A DNA stretch of 64,000 bases from Nemania diffusa (GCA_038501195.1 JBBPUQ010000011.1:1054001-1118000); one strand, 5' to 3'. Positions 1 through 13,069 are shown, numbered from the stretch's first letter. Notes: a model not told the origin generated them from the letters alone. A program made the numbers and translations.

Positions 1-394
1 CGAAAATCGATCGTACAAACTTCCCCCTACCCGGATTATTTACAATAGTCCAATTAAAACAGCCCAATTCACTGCGTTTACCAAGGTATAGCGATCCGAC
101 TAGAACTACAGCGGTAAGCCGTACAACATATTGTATAACAAAGCTCGAATTTTTATTTCGACATGCTGTTAACTTAAAATTACCAAAGGACAGTACTATG
201 CAGTATTTTCTTCCGTACTAAAAAAAAAAGCCAAACAGTATTATTTCAACTACATTAGCCCAACACGTAGATAAAACGAAATTTATACAATGCTTAACAA
301 TCACTTTAATACAACAGTCAACCATAGTTAGTACTGAACTAACTGGACTACTACTACTTTTGTATAAATAAAACAAGATAATTTTACGAAAACA

Positions 395-1045
395 ATGCCT
401 AAAGTATTAAAGACTATAATCGACAAGCTTCAACTCACGCAACGTGCTCTAGGACCTAGCTACTATGGAGAAATACCACTTCATACAGCAGTCGTACGAG
501 CATGCTCTAGCGTACCCGAGCTCGAACCTGCCCTGATTAGTCAGAAACCTACGTGTGAAGCCCTGTTTTCTGACCTGCGGGCAGCGCTGCAAGTTTCTCT
601 CAATCGAAAGGTAAACCACTATCGTACAACAGACGTTCACTTCGTCGACAGACGATATAATACCAAGTACCCAAAACGATTATACAGTTACAGCCCCAAA
701 AAGAATTTTCGTCGAGGACCACAACGATCGTACGATAAAAATAACAGAAGTGACAAAAAGTGTTTTATTTGCAAAAAGCCTAGTTGTTGGTCCACCAACC
801 ACAGCCAACAGAAAAAATCGAAAGCAAAAAAGCAATATCTTGCTGCGTGCAATACTTTAAAGCAAAAAGCCTTATCGTACAAAAAGTATAATGCATTTGT
901 ACTAAACTACAAAAGTAATAAAAACCTTTCGTACAACAATAAATCTAATGATAACCTAAATTCTAAAACCGGAAACAAAACAGTCCAATTTTTAATAGAT
1001 TCAGCATATCTCCATCGTACAACAGAAAAAAACATATATACCTAA
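395..1045 (+). pseudogene. Gag part of copia polyprotein with zinc knuckle
   Basis: This is the longest open stretch of the element, about 216 codons. It contains a Gag helical region (residues 1 to about 75), a basic linker rich in Arg, Lys and Tyr, and a knuckle CFICKKPSCWSTNH followed by a Lys-rich tail. It runs into the start of the aspartic protease region (QFLIDSAY, where an active enzyme would have a D-S/T-G-type site) before a TAA. Homologous sequence extends upstream in the same frame through stop codons, so position 395 is not a true start. A nucleocapsid role is family knowledge; this copy is not expected to be functional. Confidence 0.75.
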
Positions 1046-1689
1046 AACCAGACGTCGACATTAGACAATTTTCACTTGAACAGTCAATATAGTACAAAGT
1101 ACTAAAGTATCTTATGAAATACTAGCGCAGCTAAGGTTTCGACTACTAGAAAAGCCCAAGCCGAAGCTTTCGTACGAAAGAACCCTTCCGTACGAATAAA
1201 CTAAACCCCGGGCAGTGCAGCAATTCGATTCAGTGGTATCAAAGGCCTTGAAGCTATAGGTACTATGACGATTCCAACGTCGATTGGACCGATCAAATTC
1301 CACATTTTAAACGCGCCGACCCCATTTCTACTGTCGCTACAAAACGCAGACCGACTGCACGCTTATTTCAACAACGTACAGAACGTGATCGTACAACAAA
1401 ATGGTACAACAGTACCAATCGTACAGAAATGAAAACACCTGTTTTTCGACGTCAGCCGATCGAAAGCTGCAAGTTACTTTATAGAACAAGAGCTCTGAAG
1501 ATTACATTGTCGATTTGGACACTCTTGTACGAAGAAACTTGTGAAGCTACTGCAAGAGGCTGGACACAATAACATTAACGTCTCGGTACTTCGAAAAATC
1601 AAAAAGTTTTGCCACCATTGTCAATCGTACGACTAAGCTCTAAAAAGATTTAAGTTTTCGCTGAAAAACGAATGCAATTTCAACTACGA

Positions 1690-2326
1690 AATCGTTATTG
1701 ATGTTGTACAGATCAACGGACGACCAACTTTACACGTAATCGATATAAGTACTTTGTTTCAAGCAGCCAAATTTTTAAAGTCTTTGAGTACATATAATAC
1801 TTGGGACGCATTATGCCAATGTTGGATTTTGGTATACCAAGGGCCACTTGATTACATTGTACACGATCCTGGTACGAATTTTTCGTCCGAAAAATTTTGC
1901 AATAACGTACGACTAGTTAGAGCTTTGTGCAAAAAAATGCCTGTCAAAGCACACTAAGCCGTCGAAAAAGTCAAACGAGCACATACACCACTCTGTTGTA
2001 CGTTCAATATTTTGTATAAAAAAATCGGTCATTGTACAAACGAAAAAACAGTACTACAAATAGCTGTAAAAGCTTTAAACAACACAGCTAGATCAAACGG
2101 TTTAGTACTTACTTTGCTAGTTTTTAAAGCTTACTCTAGAATCAACAGCGACTTACCTTTTTTGCCAAAAATTACCCAAAAAGCAAAGGCCGTACAAAAA
2201 GCTATAAAAATGTTAAAAAGTATTTGTATAAAAGTTAATATCGACCAAGCTATACAAACCAGAAACGAACCAGCATTATTGTACAAAGTACTTTTTTTAC
2301 CTTTTCAAAGCGAAGTTATAGTATAA
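1690..2326 (+). pseudogene. Integrase part of copia polyprotein
   Basis: The frame holds an rve-type integrase core. The first catalytic Asp lies in the IVIDV stretch, the second in VHDPGTNFSS, and the Glu in a short segment after a TAA near 1956. Downstream is the C-terminal integrase region (AVKALNNTA, LLVFKAY). Open pieces are 1754-1957 and 2012-2326 with stops between them and no frame change. Open pieces beginning at GTG or TTG are not real starts. Inactive because of the internal stop codons. Confidence 0.8.
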
Positions 2327-2579
2327 AAAGAACGCAAAAGCTAGACAAAACCGTACAAGATTTTTGCGATCGAAAATCGTAATATTACGGTCGACATAAC
2401 AAACGGACCAGCCAAGTTCCGTTGCACACAAGTCAAGCCATACTACCGGCAAGAAGTTATGTCTAATCCACCGTACGAAGAAAATGATTCTTTATACGAC
2501 CCTCTTCAAGCTGTTGAACAGCCGCAACCCCGACGCAGAAGCAGACCGAGAAAATCACCTGCACCTACTGGCAACTAGT

Positions 2580-4250
2580 ACCTTGCACCAAAAAAAGTCA
2601 ACAACTACGCTTTAGCTGTACAACTAAGACAAAACGGTGTAATTACTACACCCAGCGCACTTTTTAAACAATTAGACGCAGCTAAAATAAACGCACTAGC
2701 GACCCAAGGTGTATTTTAGTTTGTACAATATAACCCAGACTAACATAACTAAATGAAAATTTTCCGGACTAAGCTCGTACGAAAAGTCAAAAACAAAACG
2801 ACCAAGCCGTACAAAAAGTCTAAATTAGTTGTATAAAGTTATGAAAACAACAACAAAGTCCAAATTCTTACGCAAGCACCAACAATTCAGCGTATAAGTC
2901 AACGGCTTATTATAGCTTTGAAACCGTTGCTAATTCAAAACTACAGCATGTATGCGGAGCTGCGAAACATCTCTCAAGCATATACACAGTTGTACAACAA
3001 GTTAAACCGAGAGATTTATGCCTATTTGCCGAAAAAACTGGAGAACAAGTACCCGGCAGGCACTATGTTTTAGATCGTACAACTATTATATAAACTAGCT
3101 AAGTTAGGATTATACTAGTATAAGACTTATTACAGGCATTACTGTTAAGAATTAGGCATAAAAGTGTTTATGTACGACCTATGTTTGTTGTATACCGAGA
3201 AAAAACCTGACGAATTTGCGATTACAGGACTTTAAACGGACAATACTTTTAGTATTGTGTCTGAGAAGTTTTCGTACGAAAAAGAAACCAAGCTACCATT
3301 TCGCGCGAAACCGAAAACGAAGTTAACGCTTAAACACCCCGTCGAATTCAACGGAAGCAAGATCTAAATGGACAAACAGAATTTCCTTTTTACCTAACGG
3401 GGACAAGCTGAACAACTGCGTATTATTAACCTTTGTACAGAAGATTATTTTTAGCAATACGTCGCTTAACGAGCCCGAGGAGCATATATTGCGTTGGTAT
3501 GTTAATCAGAAGCATTGTACGACCTGTTGATTGCTGCACAAGTTTAAGAGCCGTTAGAGGACGACGTTAAAGCATTGAACGTACGAATACAGTGGCAGAT
3601 CAACAACGCACAGCGAGAACTATGCTATATACCTTTAAACTTTAGTTGTACGAAGATCTTTATTTTTACCGACAAAGCGTTTGCAAACAACAAAGATTTA
3701 AGTTCCCAGATCGGATTTGTAATTGTACTAGCCAGCGAGAGCTGTACGAAAAACACTTTTACGATCGAAGGCAATATTGTTTATTGAAATTCGATCAAGT
3801 GCAAACGAGTCATGCGTAGCGTACTAGCAAGTAAGCTGTATAGCATAGTCAACAGATTCGACTGCGCTATTGCACTCGGTACGACCTTTTAGAAAATCAT
3901 TCGTACGATGGAATTACCAACTGTACCATTAGTTATATATACCGATTCCAAGTTTTTGTACAAATGTTTGGTCAAATTGAGAACTACGCAAAAGAAGCGA
4001 CTTATAATCAACATTATGTCACTTTAAAAAGCGTACAAAAATTGCAAGATCATAAAAATACAATAAATCAATAGCAAAAACAACCTAGCAAACGCTTGTA
4101 CGAAAAAAGCACTTAATTAAGCACTAAAAAAGCTAGTTAGTACAAATAAGCTGGTTGTATAAATAAAAGCATATGTAAATCGGTTGAACAGCAGAAAAAA
4201 TAACAAAGAATTAGTTAACATTGAAACTGAAGTTACTGTACAAAAGAAAA
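2580..4250 (+). pseudogene. Reverse transcriptase / RNase H part of copia polyprotein
   Basis: Translation in the same frame gives a reverse transcriptase-like region (QLRQNGVITT near 2620, TQAPTIQRISQRLIIAL near 2860-2920, AYTQLYNKLNR near 2980, YPAGT near 3052) and then RNase H (FTDKAFANNKDLSSQIGFVI near 3660-3725, KCKRVMRSVLASKLY near 3797-3840, YTDSKFLYKCLVKL near 3940-3980). Roughly twenty stop codons interrupt it. There is no sign of insertions or deletions in more than 1.5 kb, so decay is by substitution only. Confidence 0.8.
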
Positions 4251-4285
4251 AATCTCTAGTGTTAAACCAATGACCTGACAGGACT

Positions 4286-4551
4286 TGTACGTACGCACTA
4301 GGTGCGTACAACTAGGACTTAGACTAGAACTCTTATCAGGTAACCGAATAAATAAGAAATACAAGGACCCACTGGGATCCACAGAACCTACAGGTCCCAC
4401 GCACACACACATGTAAATAACCTGCGTACGACTTTTCTAGTCGTACTTCCCTTTATAAAACACACACACGAATCAATACAAAACCTTAAAACCTAGAAAC
4501 AGACCCTAAACCCCACGGATTACTCCAAATCCTCTTGTGTACGTACGTACA
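4286..4551 (+). repeat. Candidate 3' LTR of the copia element
   Basis: The 266-bp segment starts TGTACGTACG and ends CGTACGTACA, so the ends are inverted repeats of each other with the canonical TG...CA termini. It begins shortly after the polyprotein frame fades. It contains a TATA-like TTTATAAAA near 4453. The partner 5' LTR is outside the window, so the boundaries cannot be confirmed by pairing, and I see no clear polypurine tract just upstream. Confidence 0.5.
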
Positions 4552-7500
4552 AAAAGTTCCACCAACAAGTTTGTTAATTTTTGTTATATTAAATTTTTTA
4601 AAAAAAAGTTTAAATATATTAATAATGTTATTTGTTTATAACTTAATAGTTAGTTTATAGTTTATTTTTTTTTTTTAGTTAAAAAATATAAAATTTAGTT
4701 GTATAAAAAAAATTAAAAACTATATTAATTTTTTAAATCGGCTTTTTTTTTTTTATACAATGTTTATTAAAGTAAATAATATATTGTTTTTGTTGTTTTG
4801 TTTTTTGTTTTTTGTTATATAATAATAAAGCTTAATTTATATATATTAAAATTTTATAAGTTTATTAATTGTATTAATAATAACATTAAATGTTTTAATA
4901 GTTTATATTTTATATAGTTTATTTTAGCTTTGTTTTTTTTGCTATATAAATATTTTATTTTTTAATAATAATATAAATATTTTATATAAAACAAAACTGT
5001 TTTACTAATTAATTATATAGTTAATTTTGATTTTAGTTTGTTTTTTTTAAAGCATTTTTATAGTTTTTTTAATAGTTTTTGCTTTTTATACAATATTAAA
5101 AAATAAAAAAAAATCTTAGTTAATTTATAAATAAATACTAAAAATAAATAGTATTAATATAAAACTATTAAATTTTGCAATATTATTTAAAACTTTTACT
5201 ATTATTTATAAAATTTCTTTATTTTTTATATAATAATTTACTTTATTTTTTAAAATATTATATATATAATAAAAAAGTTTATATATTTGTTTAATTTTAT
5301 TAACAGTTTAATAAACTTTTATAAACATTTTTTAATATATAATGTTTATAATTTTAGTTTAATTTTAAAACTTTTTAAACAAAAAATTTATATTTAAGTT
5401 ATATATAATATAATTTAAAAAGCTTTAGTATATATTAATTTAATATTTATAAAGTACTTTTTATATATTTTTTGTATTTATTATATAAAAAAATGTTATA
5501 GCTTAAAACAATGTTACTGTATTAATTATATATAATATTTGTTTACTGTTTATTTATATAACATTAATTACTACTTTATAATTAAAGTTGTAATTGTTTT
5601 TAATTATAAATTTGAACTGTTTTAAAGTTTAATTATACAATTAGTAATAATAATAAAACTTTTAGATTTTTTTTAAAATAAATTAATTAATATTATAACT
5701 AGTTTAAGTTAATATTTTATATAGTTTTTTTGTATAAAAATGTTTAAATTAACAGTATAACTAATATAACTTAGTTTTAATAAAATATATATTAGTTTTA
5801 TATAAGCTAGTATTAAAAAACAAATATTTTTATTTATAAACAATAAAAATTATATTTTTATTTTTTTATATAATAATATTTTTAGTATTATTAAAGTATA
5901 TATTTACTTTGTTAGCATTTTTTAATAAAAACAAAAATAAAATCGAAATATTTAAAATATAATATATAATAATATTTAATATAGTTTTTATTTATATAAT
6001 ATTTATAAATATAATAATATTATTTATATTAAACTTAATATATATATTTTTAAAGCTTTAGTTTATTTTTATATAAAAGTTTAGTTTTAAATAAGTTTTT
6101 AGTTATATTTTTTTTACTATAAAATAATTAAAAGCTTTTGTATTTTATAGTTTTTTTTAATACTTTATATAATATTAAAAGCTAAAAGTAAATTAATTAG
6201 CTGATATAGTTTTATTATATAATTAAATATTTTTGCTAGTTATATAATAAAAGTAAATATTATTTATAAAAAATTGCGTTGTTTTTTTAACAGATTTAAT
6301 ATTACTATTAGATTTTTTTTTATTTAAGTTTAAGTAATTTTTAATTATTATTAAATATTAAAAAAACTTGTTTAAAATAAATAATTTATTATAAATTATT
6401 TTATATAAATTAAAATATTAGTTTTTAGTACAAAAGTGTTTTTATAAAGTGTAATTAATAAACTAACAATTTTTTTTATTATATATAAAGCACTTTTTTT
6501 TTATACAATTATTTTAGTTATATTTAGTTTATAAACTTTTTTAACACTTGTTAAATCTTTAGTTTTTTGTACAATTAAAATTATACTTTTTATTTATTAA
6601 ATAAATATTTTGTAAAACAGTTGCTTAGTTATTGTTTAAAATATAAAAATATATATAAAAGTTTGCAAAAAACGTTTTATAAATTAGCTTTTAAAATACT
6701 AAAGCTGTTATTAATTTAAATACTTTATAACATATTTATACAACAGTTATATTTAGTTATATTTTGTTTTAGTAGCTAGTACTTAAAGCTTGTTAAGCTT
6801 TTAACAATTTGTTAATTATTAATTTTAATATTTTATACAAAGTTTTTTTAAAGTTTTTTTATTTTATTTATATAAAAATAATAATAGTTTAATTAGCTTA
6901 ATATTAACTATAGTTTATATTTGTATTAAAGTGTACATTTATTACATAGTATATTTTGTATTAAGTTTTATTTAGTTTAATATTATATATAAAAAAGTTT
7001 TTTGCGCAATTTTTTAAAATGTAAAAAAATACTACATAATATTAGTTGTTTAAAGTACTTAGTTATTTGTAAATGTTAATAAATAATTTAGCTTTGTTAT
7101 ATAAAAAGTTATATAGTTTGCTAAAATAATTACGTTTTTTTTTTTAAGTTTTTTAAAATATTACATATTTTTTTAATAAAATAATTTTATTTTATATAAT
7201 TTTTATAAATAATAGATTTAAATAAATACTTAAAAATATTAAATTTAAAGTTATATAATAGTTTAAATATAAAATAAAAGTAATCAAAAAAATATAACAA
7301 ACAAAGTATTTATAAACAAATAAAAAATTAAGTTAATAACTTATTTAAAAAGTTAATAACTTGTATAATTTATATAGCTGTTTTTTAATAATAAGTTATA
7401 TAATTAATTATAAAACTTAAAAGTAAACATTTTATAAAGCTTTTTTTATTTATACAATTTTTAGTTAAACTAAAGGTTATTTAACAAAAAATATTAAATA

Positions 7501-10500
7501 AATAGCAAAAAAAAAAGTTGTTATTTTAAAAGTATATATTATTAACGTTTTAGTTTTTATAAAAAATAATTATATAAAAGTTTTAAACTGTACTTATAAA
7601 ATTAATAGTTTTTTTAAGTACTTAAATTGCTATAAAATATAGTAACTTTGCAAAATTTTAACAAGTTGTACTGTTTTACTTTTATTTGTACGATTTTTTA
7701 ATACTGTAAAAACAATTTTTTTTACTTTTAAAATATCAACTAAGTTATAATATAATATACAACTAGTTTAGTCGAACTAATATTATATTTAACTTTTAAA
7801 ATTTTTTTTGTATATTTTTAAAAAATTTTAACTAGTATATTTCAAATGTTTATATTTTATTATTTAATATATAAAATAAATAAAAAAGTGTTTTTTTATA
7901 GCAATAAAAATATCAATAAATTTGTTTTAATACTTTTTAGTAATATATTTTTATACAGTTATAATACTAGTACTAAAGTATTTAATAAGTTTATTATATA
8001 AAAAATTATATATAAAAGTAGCTTTTTGTTTAGCTTTTTATTAAAGCTATTAAAACACTATTGTATTTAAAAGTTATTGTTTTGTTTATATATACAACAG
8101 AATTATTTAAGTAAAAAATACAAACTATTTACTTACTTTTATATATATGTTTTTTATTAAGTAAAAAGAAATATGTTTGTATAATTAAATATAAATAATA
8201 AAAATTTTTCAAGTAACAACATTGCTTACTATTGCTTTTTTTATACAAAAACATTTTTTGCTAAATTAAAAAAAGTACGTTTATACAATAAAAAACTTGA
8301 TTTTTTTTTATATATATTATTATATGCATTTTTTACTAAGTAAAAAAAAATATATATATACAAAAATAAACTTAGAACATAATATAAAAGTGAACATTTT
8401 TTGCTAAATTAAAAAAAGTATATTTATACAATTAAAATTTAAAAAGTTATTTTAATTAGTTTTTATTTTTAAATTTTGCTAATTTGTAATATATTGCTAT
8501 TAAATAAAAAAAGCTAATATAACTACTAATTAATATTAATTTAGTTTTATATAATCGATTATATATAATAAAGCTAAAACAAAATATAATACTGTAATTA
8601 TATAATACTATTGTTGTTTTTATATCTAAAAAAAAATCTTCGTATATATAACATATATATATAAGTTATATAAACTTGCTAATAGCTCGTTAATATTATA
8701 TATAACAAAGTATAACTAGCTACTTAGTAAATAAGTAGCAAATTATACAAAAAGAATTTAAATATATATTAACTATAACTAATACTGCTATTTTAACACT
8801 TTTAATTATAATATATAATATTACTTTTTTTATTTTTAACTATTTTTTAAATTTAATTTTTAATATATTAACAATTACTTTTTTTTAAATAATTATAAAT
8901 AAGCTATATTATAAAAACAAAATAAAATAAAATTTTTAATTAATATTATTTTTAAATATAAAATTAAAAAATAGTTAAATTTATTAAAAATAATAATAAT
9001 AATATATTTTATTTTTTATAGTATAAATAAATTTATATATAATTTTATTTTTAACAGTATTTTTTTTAAATATATAAATAATATATATTATTTATATAAA
9101 GTTATTAAAAAAAATATAAAACAAAAAATACAAAAAGTTATTTTTAAAAAATATAAAATAATTAATAAAACAAACTTTTATTAATATTTTATAATTTATA
9201 ATATTTTTTAAAAGCTTGTTATTTTTATTAATTTAATTAATGTTTTTTATTTAAACTTTAAATATAAATATATATTTTATTATTTTTAAAAAATTTAAAT
9301 AATAAATATTACTTTTAAATATTTTAATTTTTTACTTTTTATTTATATAGTTTATATATTTTTATTAATATAAATTAACAATTAATATTATAGCTACTTT
9401 TATTTAATAAACTTATTTTTAATATTTTAAAACTTTTAAAAAATAATAAATATAATTAAAAAAAATAAAAATTTAAATATTAAAAAAATAAATAATTTAA
9501 TTAAATATATCTTTTAAATAATATATTAAAAAATTAATAAAAATTAAATTGTTTTTTTTTTAAAATATTAGTTTAAATCTATTAAAAAAAAACTAAAATT
9601 AATTAAATTATTTTTTATTAAATTAAAAACTTTAGTTTATTAGTTTAAACTAATTAAAAAGTTTTAAATATTATTTTAAATTATTAAAAATTTTTAAATT
9701 AATATTACTTTTAATTAAATATAAATATATAAAAATAGAAATATTTTTTTTATATATTTTTTTAATATATTTTATTTTAATATTATTTAAAGTTTTAAAC
9801 TGTTTATTTATAACTATATATTTTAAAAAAAAATTTCTACAAATTATAAATATATAACTATAATAAAAGCTTTTTTTTTTTTTAAAAGTTATAAACTTTT
9901 TTTTTGCAATTTTTATTTTTAGTTATAAATAATAAAATTAAATTTAATTAATATTATATTAAAAATAAAAAAATATAATTAAATAAACAAAAAAAAGATT
10001 TAGTTTTATTTGTTAATATTTGTTAATATAACAATATATAATTTAAACTTATTATTTAAAATAAAAATTAAATATTTATATAAATATATTTTTATAAAAT
10101 TTATATTTATAAATTTAAAAATTTAGTTAAAAAAATAAAATAATTTTATATAAATATTTATTTTTAAATTTATTATTTTTAATAATAATAAAAGAAGTTA
10201 TTAATATATTATTTTAATAAATATTTAAATTTATTATATATATTATTTTAATTTTATAAAATATATTAAAAAAAATCAAAATAAAAATTTTAAAATATTT
10301 TAAAAAATATATTGTTTATATTTTTTTAAATTTTAGTTTTTAATAAATTTAATTTTTATATTTTTATTTAAATAAATTAATTATTAATAATATATTTATA
10401 TAAATATTTTTTATATTATAATATTATTAGCAAATTTTAATAAAATAAACAAACTATTTAATAATAAAAAAAATCTAACTAATGATTTTTTTTTTATATA

Positions 10501-11770
10501 ATTATATAAAAAGCTATAAAAAATTATTAAAATATATATTATTAAAAATTTAATTTATTATTTAAAATTGTTTTTTAATATAAATTAAAAAATTTATATA
10601 AAAAAAAAAATAACTATTTAAAAAATAGTTAAAAAAGTTAAAAAAGTTAAAAAAAAAAAACTTATTTTTAAAAAGCTAAAACTTTTATTTAAGTTTAATA
10701 TAAATTTTAATTTACTATTTTTTAATTTTTTTTTTTTATTTTTAAATAGTAGTTTTAACAATATATATAGTTTTTTATTTAAAAAAAAAAATTTTATATT
10801 TAAAACTAAATTTAATTATTATAAATTAATAAAACTTTTATTTAATATATATTTTTTAATTTATTTTTTTTTTATTTTTTTATTTTTTAATTAATTATAA
10901 AAATTAAATAATAATTTATATTTTAAAACTAGTTATTATAAACTGTTATTATTTAATTATAATATATAAAAATATAAAGTTAATATTAATTATAATTATA
11001 TTATAACTTTTGAATATTTTAATAACAATTTTAAAATTAAAAAAATAAAAAATTTAGTTTTAAATATAATTAAAAGTTTATATTAATAATTTTAAAAAAA
11101 GTAAATTAATTTAATATAATATTTTTAACTTATTATTTTTATAAAATAACAAAATTAAAAATAATATAAAATAAATATAAAAGCTATTAAAAAAACTAAT
11201 AAAGTTTTTTTTAAAATTTAATTGTAAAAATAATAATATAAATTAAAACTATTAATTTAATTTAATTTTATTAAAAAACAAATTTATTAAAAAAAGCTAT
11301 AACTAAAAAAAATAAATTAAATTAAATATTAAATTTTTAAAATTTATTAGCAATTATTTTATAGTTAAACTATTTTAAAATTAATTTTTTTTATAAAAAT
11401 TTATTGCTTATTTTTATATTAATATTATATTATATATTATAAAATTTTTTATAATAAAAAATTATATTAATTTATATAATAATTTTTATATTTATTTATA
11501 TTTTAGTTATTTAATTTATAAATTTATATTATTTTTATATATTTATTTAATTTATTAAATAAAAATATATTAAAAACAATATTATTTTATTTAAAAAAAA
11601 TTAAAATAATATAAGTTGTATTATTATAAAAAGTTATATTAATTAAGTTAACAAAACTTTAAATTTTTTATTTTTTTATTTATTAGTTAATAAAAAAATA
11701 GTTTTTTATTAAAAAAAAAAAAAAATAGTATTATAAAAGTTAATGCTTTTAATATTAACTAATTAAGTTG
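4552..11770. other. Anonymous AT-rich block, probably RIP-destroyed repeats
   Basis: From about 4575 the sequence is almost entirely A and T for 7.2 kb, with G and C mostly confined to words such as TTAGTT, AAAGCT and TATACAA. No open frame of useful length exists on either strand. The composition matches the interior of the proven RIP-damaged LTR element at 14988-22218. I looked for LTRs, inverted termini or target duplications at the two borders and found none, so the element or elements it came from are unknown. Confidence 0.7.
8147..8432. repeat. Four degenerate copies of a motif of about 40 nt in the AT-rich block
   Basis: Related segments start near 8147, 8250, 8322 and 8394. The second and fourth share ACATTTTTTGCTAAATTAAA and then an AAAGTA...TTTATACAAT tail. 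The last three are spaced about 72 bp apart. Each copy is weakly palindromic around the CTAA/TTAG centre. They may be remains of subterminal repeats of a transposon or of a minisatellite. Low complexity limits confidence. Confidence 0.35.
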
Positions 11771-11879
11771 TTACGTAATATTTGCAGTAATTTTGCTACT
11801 TCAATATTATTTCGATTGTTTTTTCAGATTACTGTTATTATTGCTTCAAATCTCTAGAAATGATTTTTTATAGCCGTGG

Positions 11880-12365
11880 CTAGTCTTCTAGAGTGCGTTG
11901 TGTGTATATTGCACGCTTCGTTTCAGTATCCGGGACTGGTATGATATCGGTTACCTCGGCTCCCGCCGGGTCACTAGATTCCATTGACACAACATACAGC
12001 CGCATGGAACCCCGGACGAAACTAAAAGATGAATGAATCCCTCCGCTGATCGCATAGCGTCCCTGACCGAGAGGAACTATCCCCGTCAATCCCGTACTAC
12101 CTACTAGTGAGACAGCAATGACGGGGCTTGGGTTCGAAGACTTGGGGTTGAGGATATAGAGATTCCCCGATGTAAGCGTGCTGAACAAAATATGTCCATT
12201 GTGCAGGACATGCAGGTTTTCGATGAAAGCGCGGTTAGGGAACTGAAAGACAACGTTGCCCGTCAAAAGGTGCGGGTTCTCACGGGCGCTCGTTTGTGTT
12301 TGGTTCGTCATTGCCAATAGCAATATGGAGTAGAGGATGGATGTAGAACGGTGAAGAAACATCAT
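11880..12365 (-). pseudogene. Truncated SMP-30/hetero-Diels-Alderase-like beta-propeller gene
   Basis: The frame from ATG at 12365 gives 161 residues: a hydrophobic N-terminus that looks like a signal peptide (residues 1 to about 22), then VFQFPNRAFIENLHV, NGHILFSTLTSGNLYILNP and TGLTGIVPLGQGRYAISGG. This matches the first blades of fungal secreted six-bladed propellers of the SMP-30 superfamily, including hetero-Diels-Alderase-like proteins of secondary metabolism, which are usually about 320-350 aa. Only the first half is present. The frame stops about 110 bp from the AT-rich block, and no good splice donor that would continue it was seen. The frame is open upstream to 12698, but that part is AT-rich and unlike the family. 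I infer a gene cut off by repeat insertion or by mutation. Confidence 0.5.
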
Positions 12366-13069
12366 ACAAGTAGCAAAGAAATGGCTAGAAGTCTGTCTAT
12401 AATTACAGCGTTGGCATTCCAGGGCCACAATGACTAGGCACCACTCATCTGCATCATATGATATATGATAGCGTACGGTCCAATCGCATGAAATAGGTGT
12501 GAGGCTTTCAAAGTCCCGTCTGACATACAGGGGGTTTGTGGAGGCCCTTTGAACCCTGAAATAATATTTATTAACAACAAAGATTATAAAAGTGATATAT
12601 ATATTTGCTAAGCCTATATTTAGTTTGATTAAAAGCCATGTAAATTCACTGCAAAAAAACCTTTTTAAATATATAACTTTTAAGAAAATATTTAACACTA
12701 TATAAATTTATTAACTTTAGTAATTGTTATTTCTTATAGATGTTTTAACAGCTTATATTTTATTACTTAATCGCTATAAGGACTTATTTTCTCGTTCCTT
12801 TACACACTTTCATTGGATTGGGCTACTAAGCTTCTAGGAGCTGTTAATGTGCTTCCTATAGTTGTATCACGGTACAAAAGGGTTGGGTTTCGATGTTATG
12901 CGTATCGTGGCATAATTTTCCGTGATCCTCTCCGTATACATAGTGTCCTAGTAAGACTTGTATTCTACTACTCGGGAGTTTTTCTTCAGTAGAAAAATAT
13001 TATATGTTAGTCCTACACTATTGTAGCTCGAGGGCTATAACAATTATAAGGGCTAAATTGAGACAAAGG

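Larger units (their letters stand above)
1..4551 (+). mobile_element. Decayed Ty1/copia-type LTR retrotransposon, 5' end outside window
   Basis: Reading frame 2 of the plus strand carries, in order, a Gag region, a CCHH-type knuckle (CFICKKPSC...H near 760-800), a GAG-pre-integrase HHCC-like region (CHHC near 1610), an integrase core (first Asp near 1700, VHDPGTNF near 1860, a Glu-containing EKVKRAH stretch near 1965), a reverse transcriptase region (about 2585-3560) and RNase H (FTDKAFANNKDLSSQ near 3660). Integrase before reverse transcriptase is the Ty1/copia order. The longest open pieces start at 395, 1754, 2012 and 3575, and all share one frame. Many in-frame TAA/TAG codons interrupt it; several sit where homologues have Trp or Gln, as RIP would produce. 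The element is dead. Its 5' LTR lies outside the window. Confidence 0.85.
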
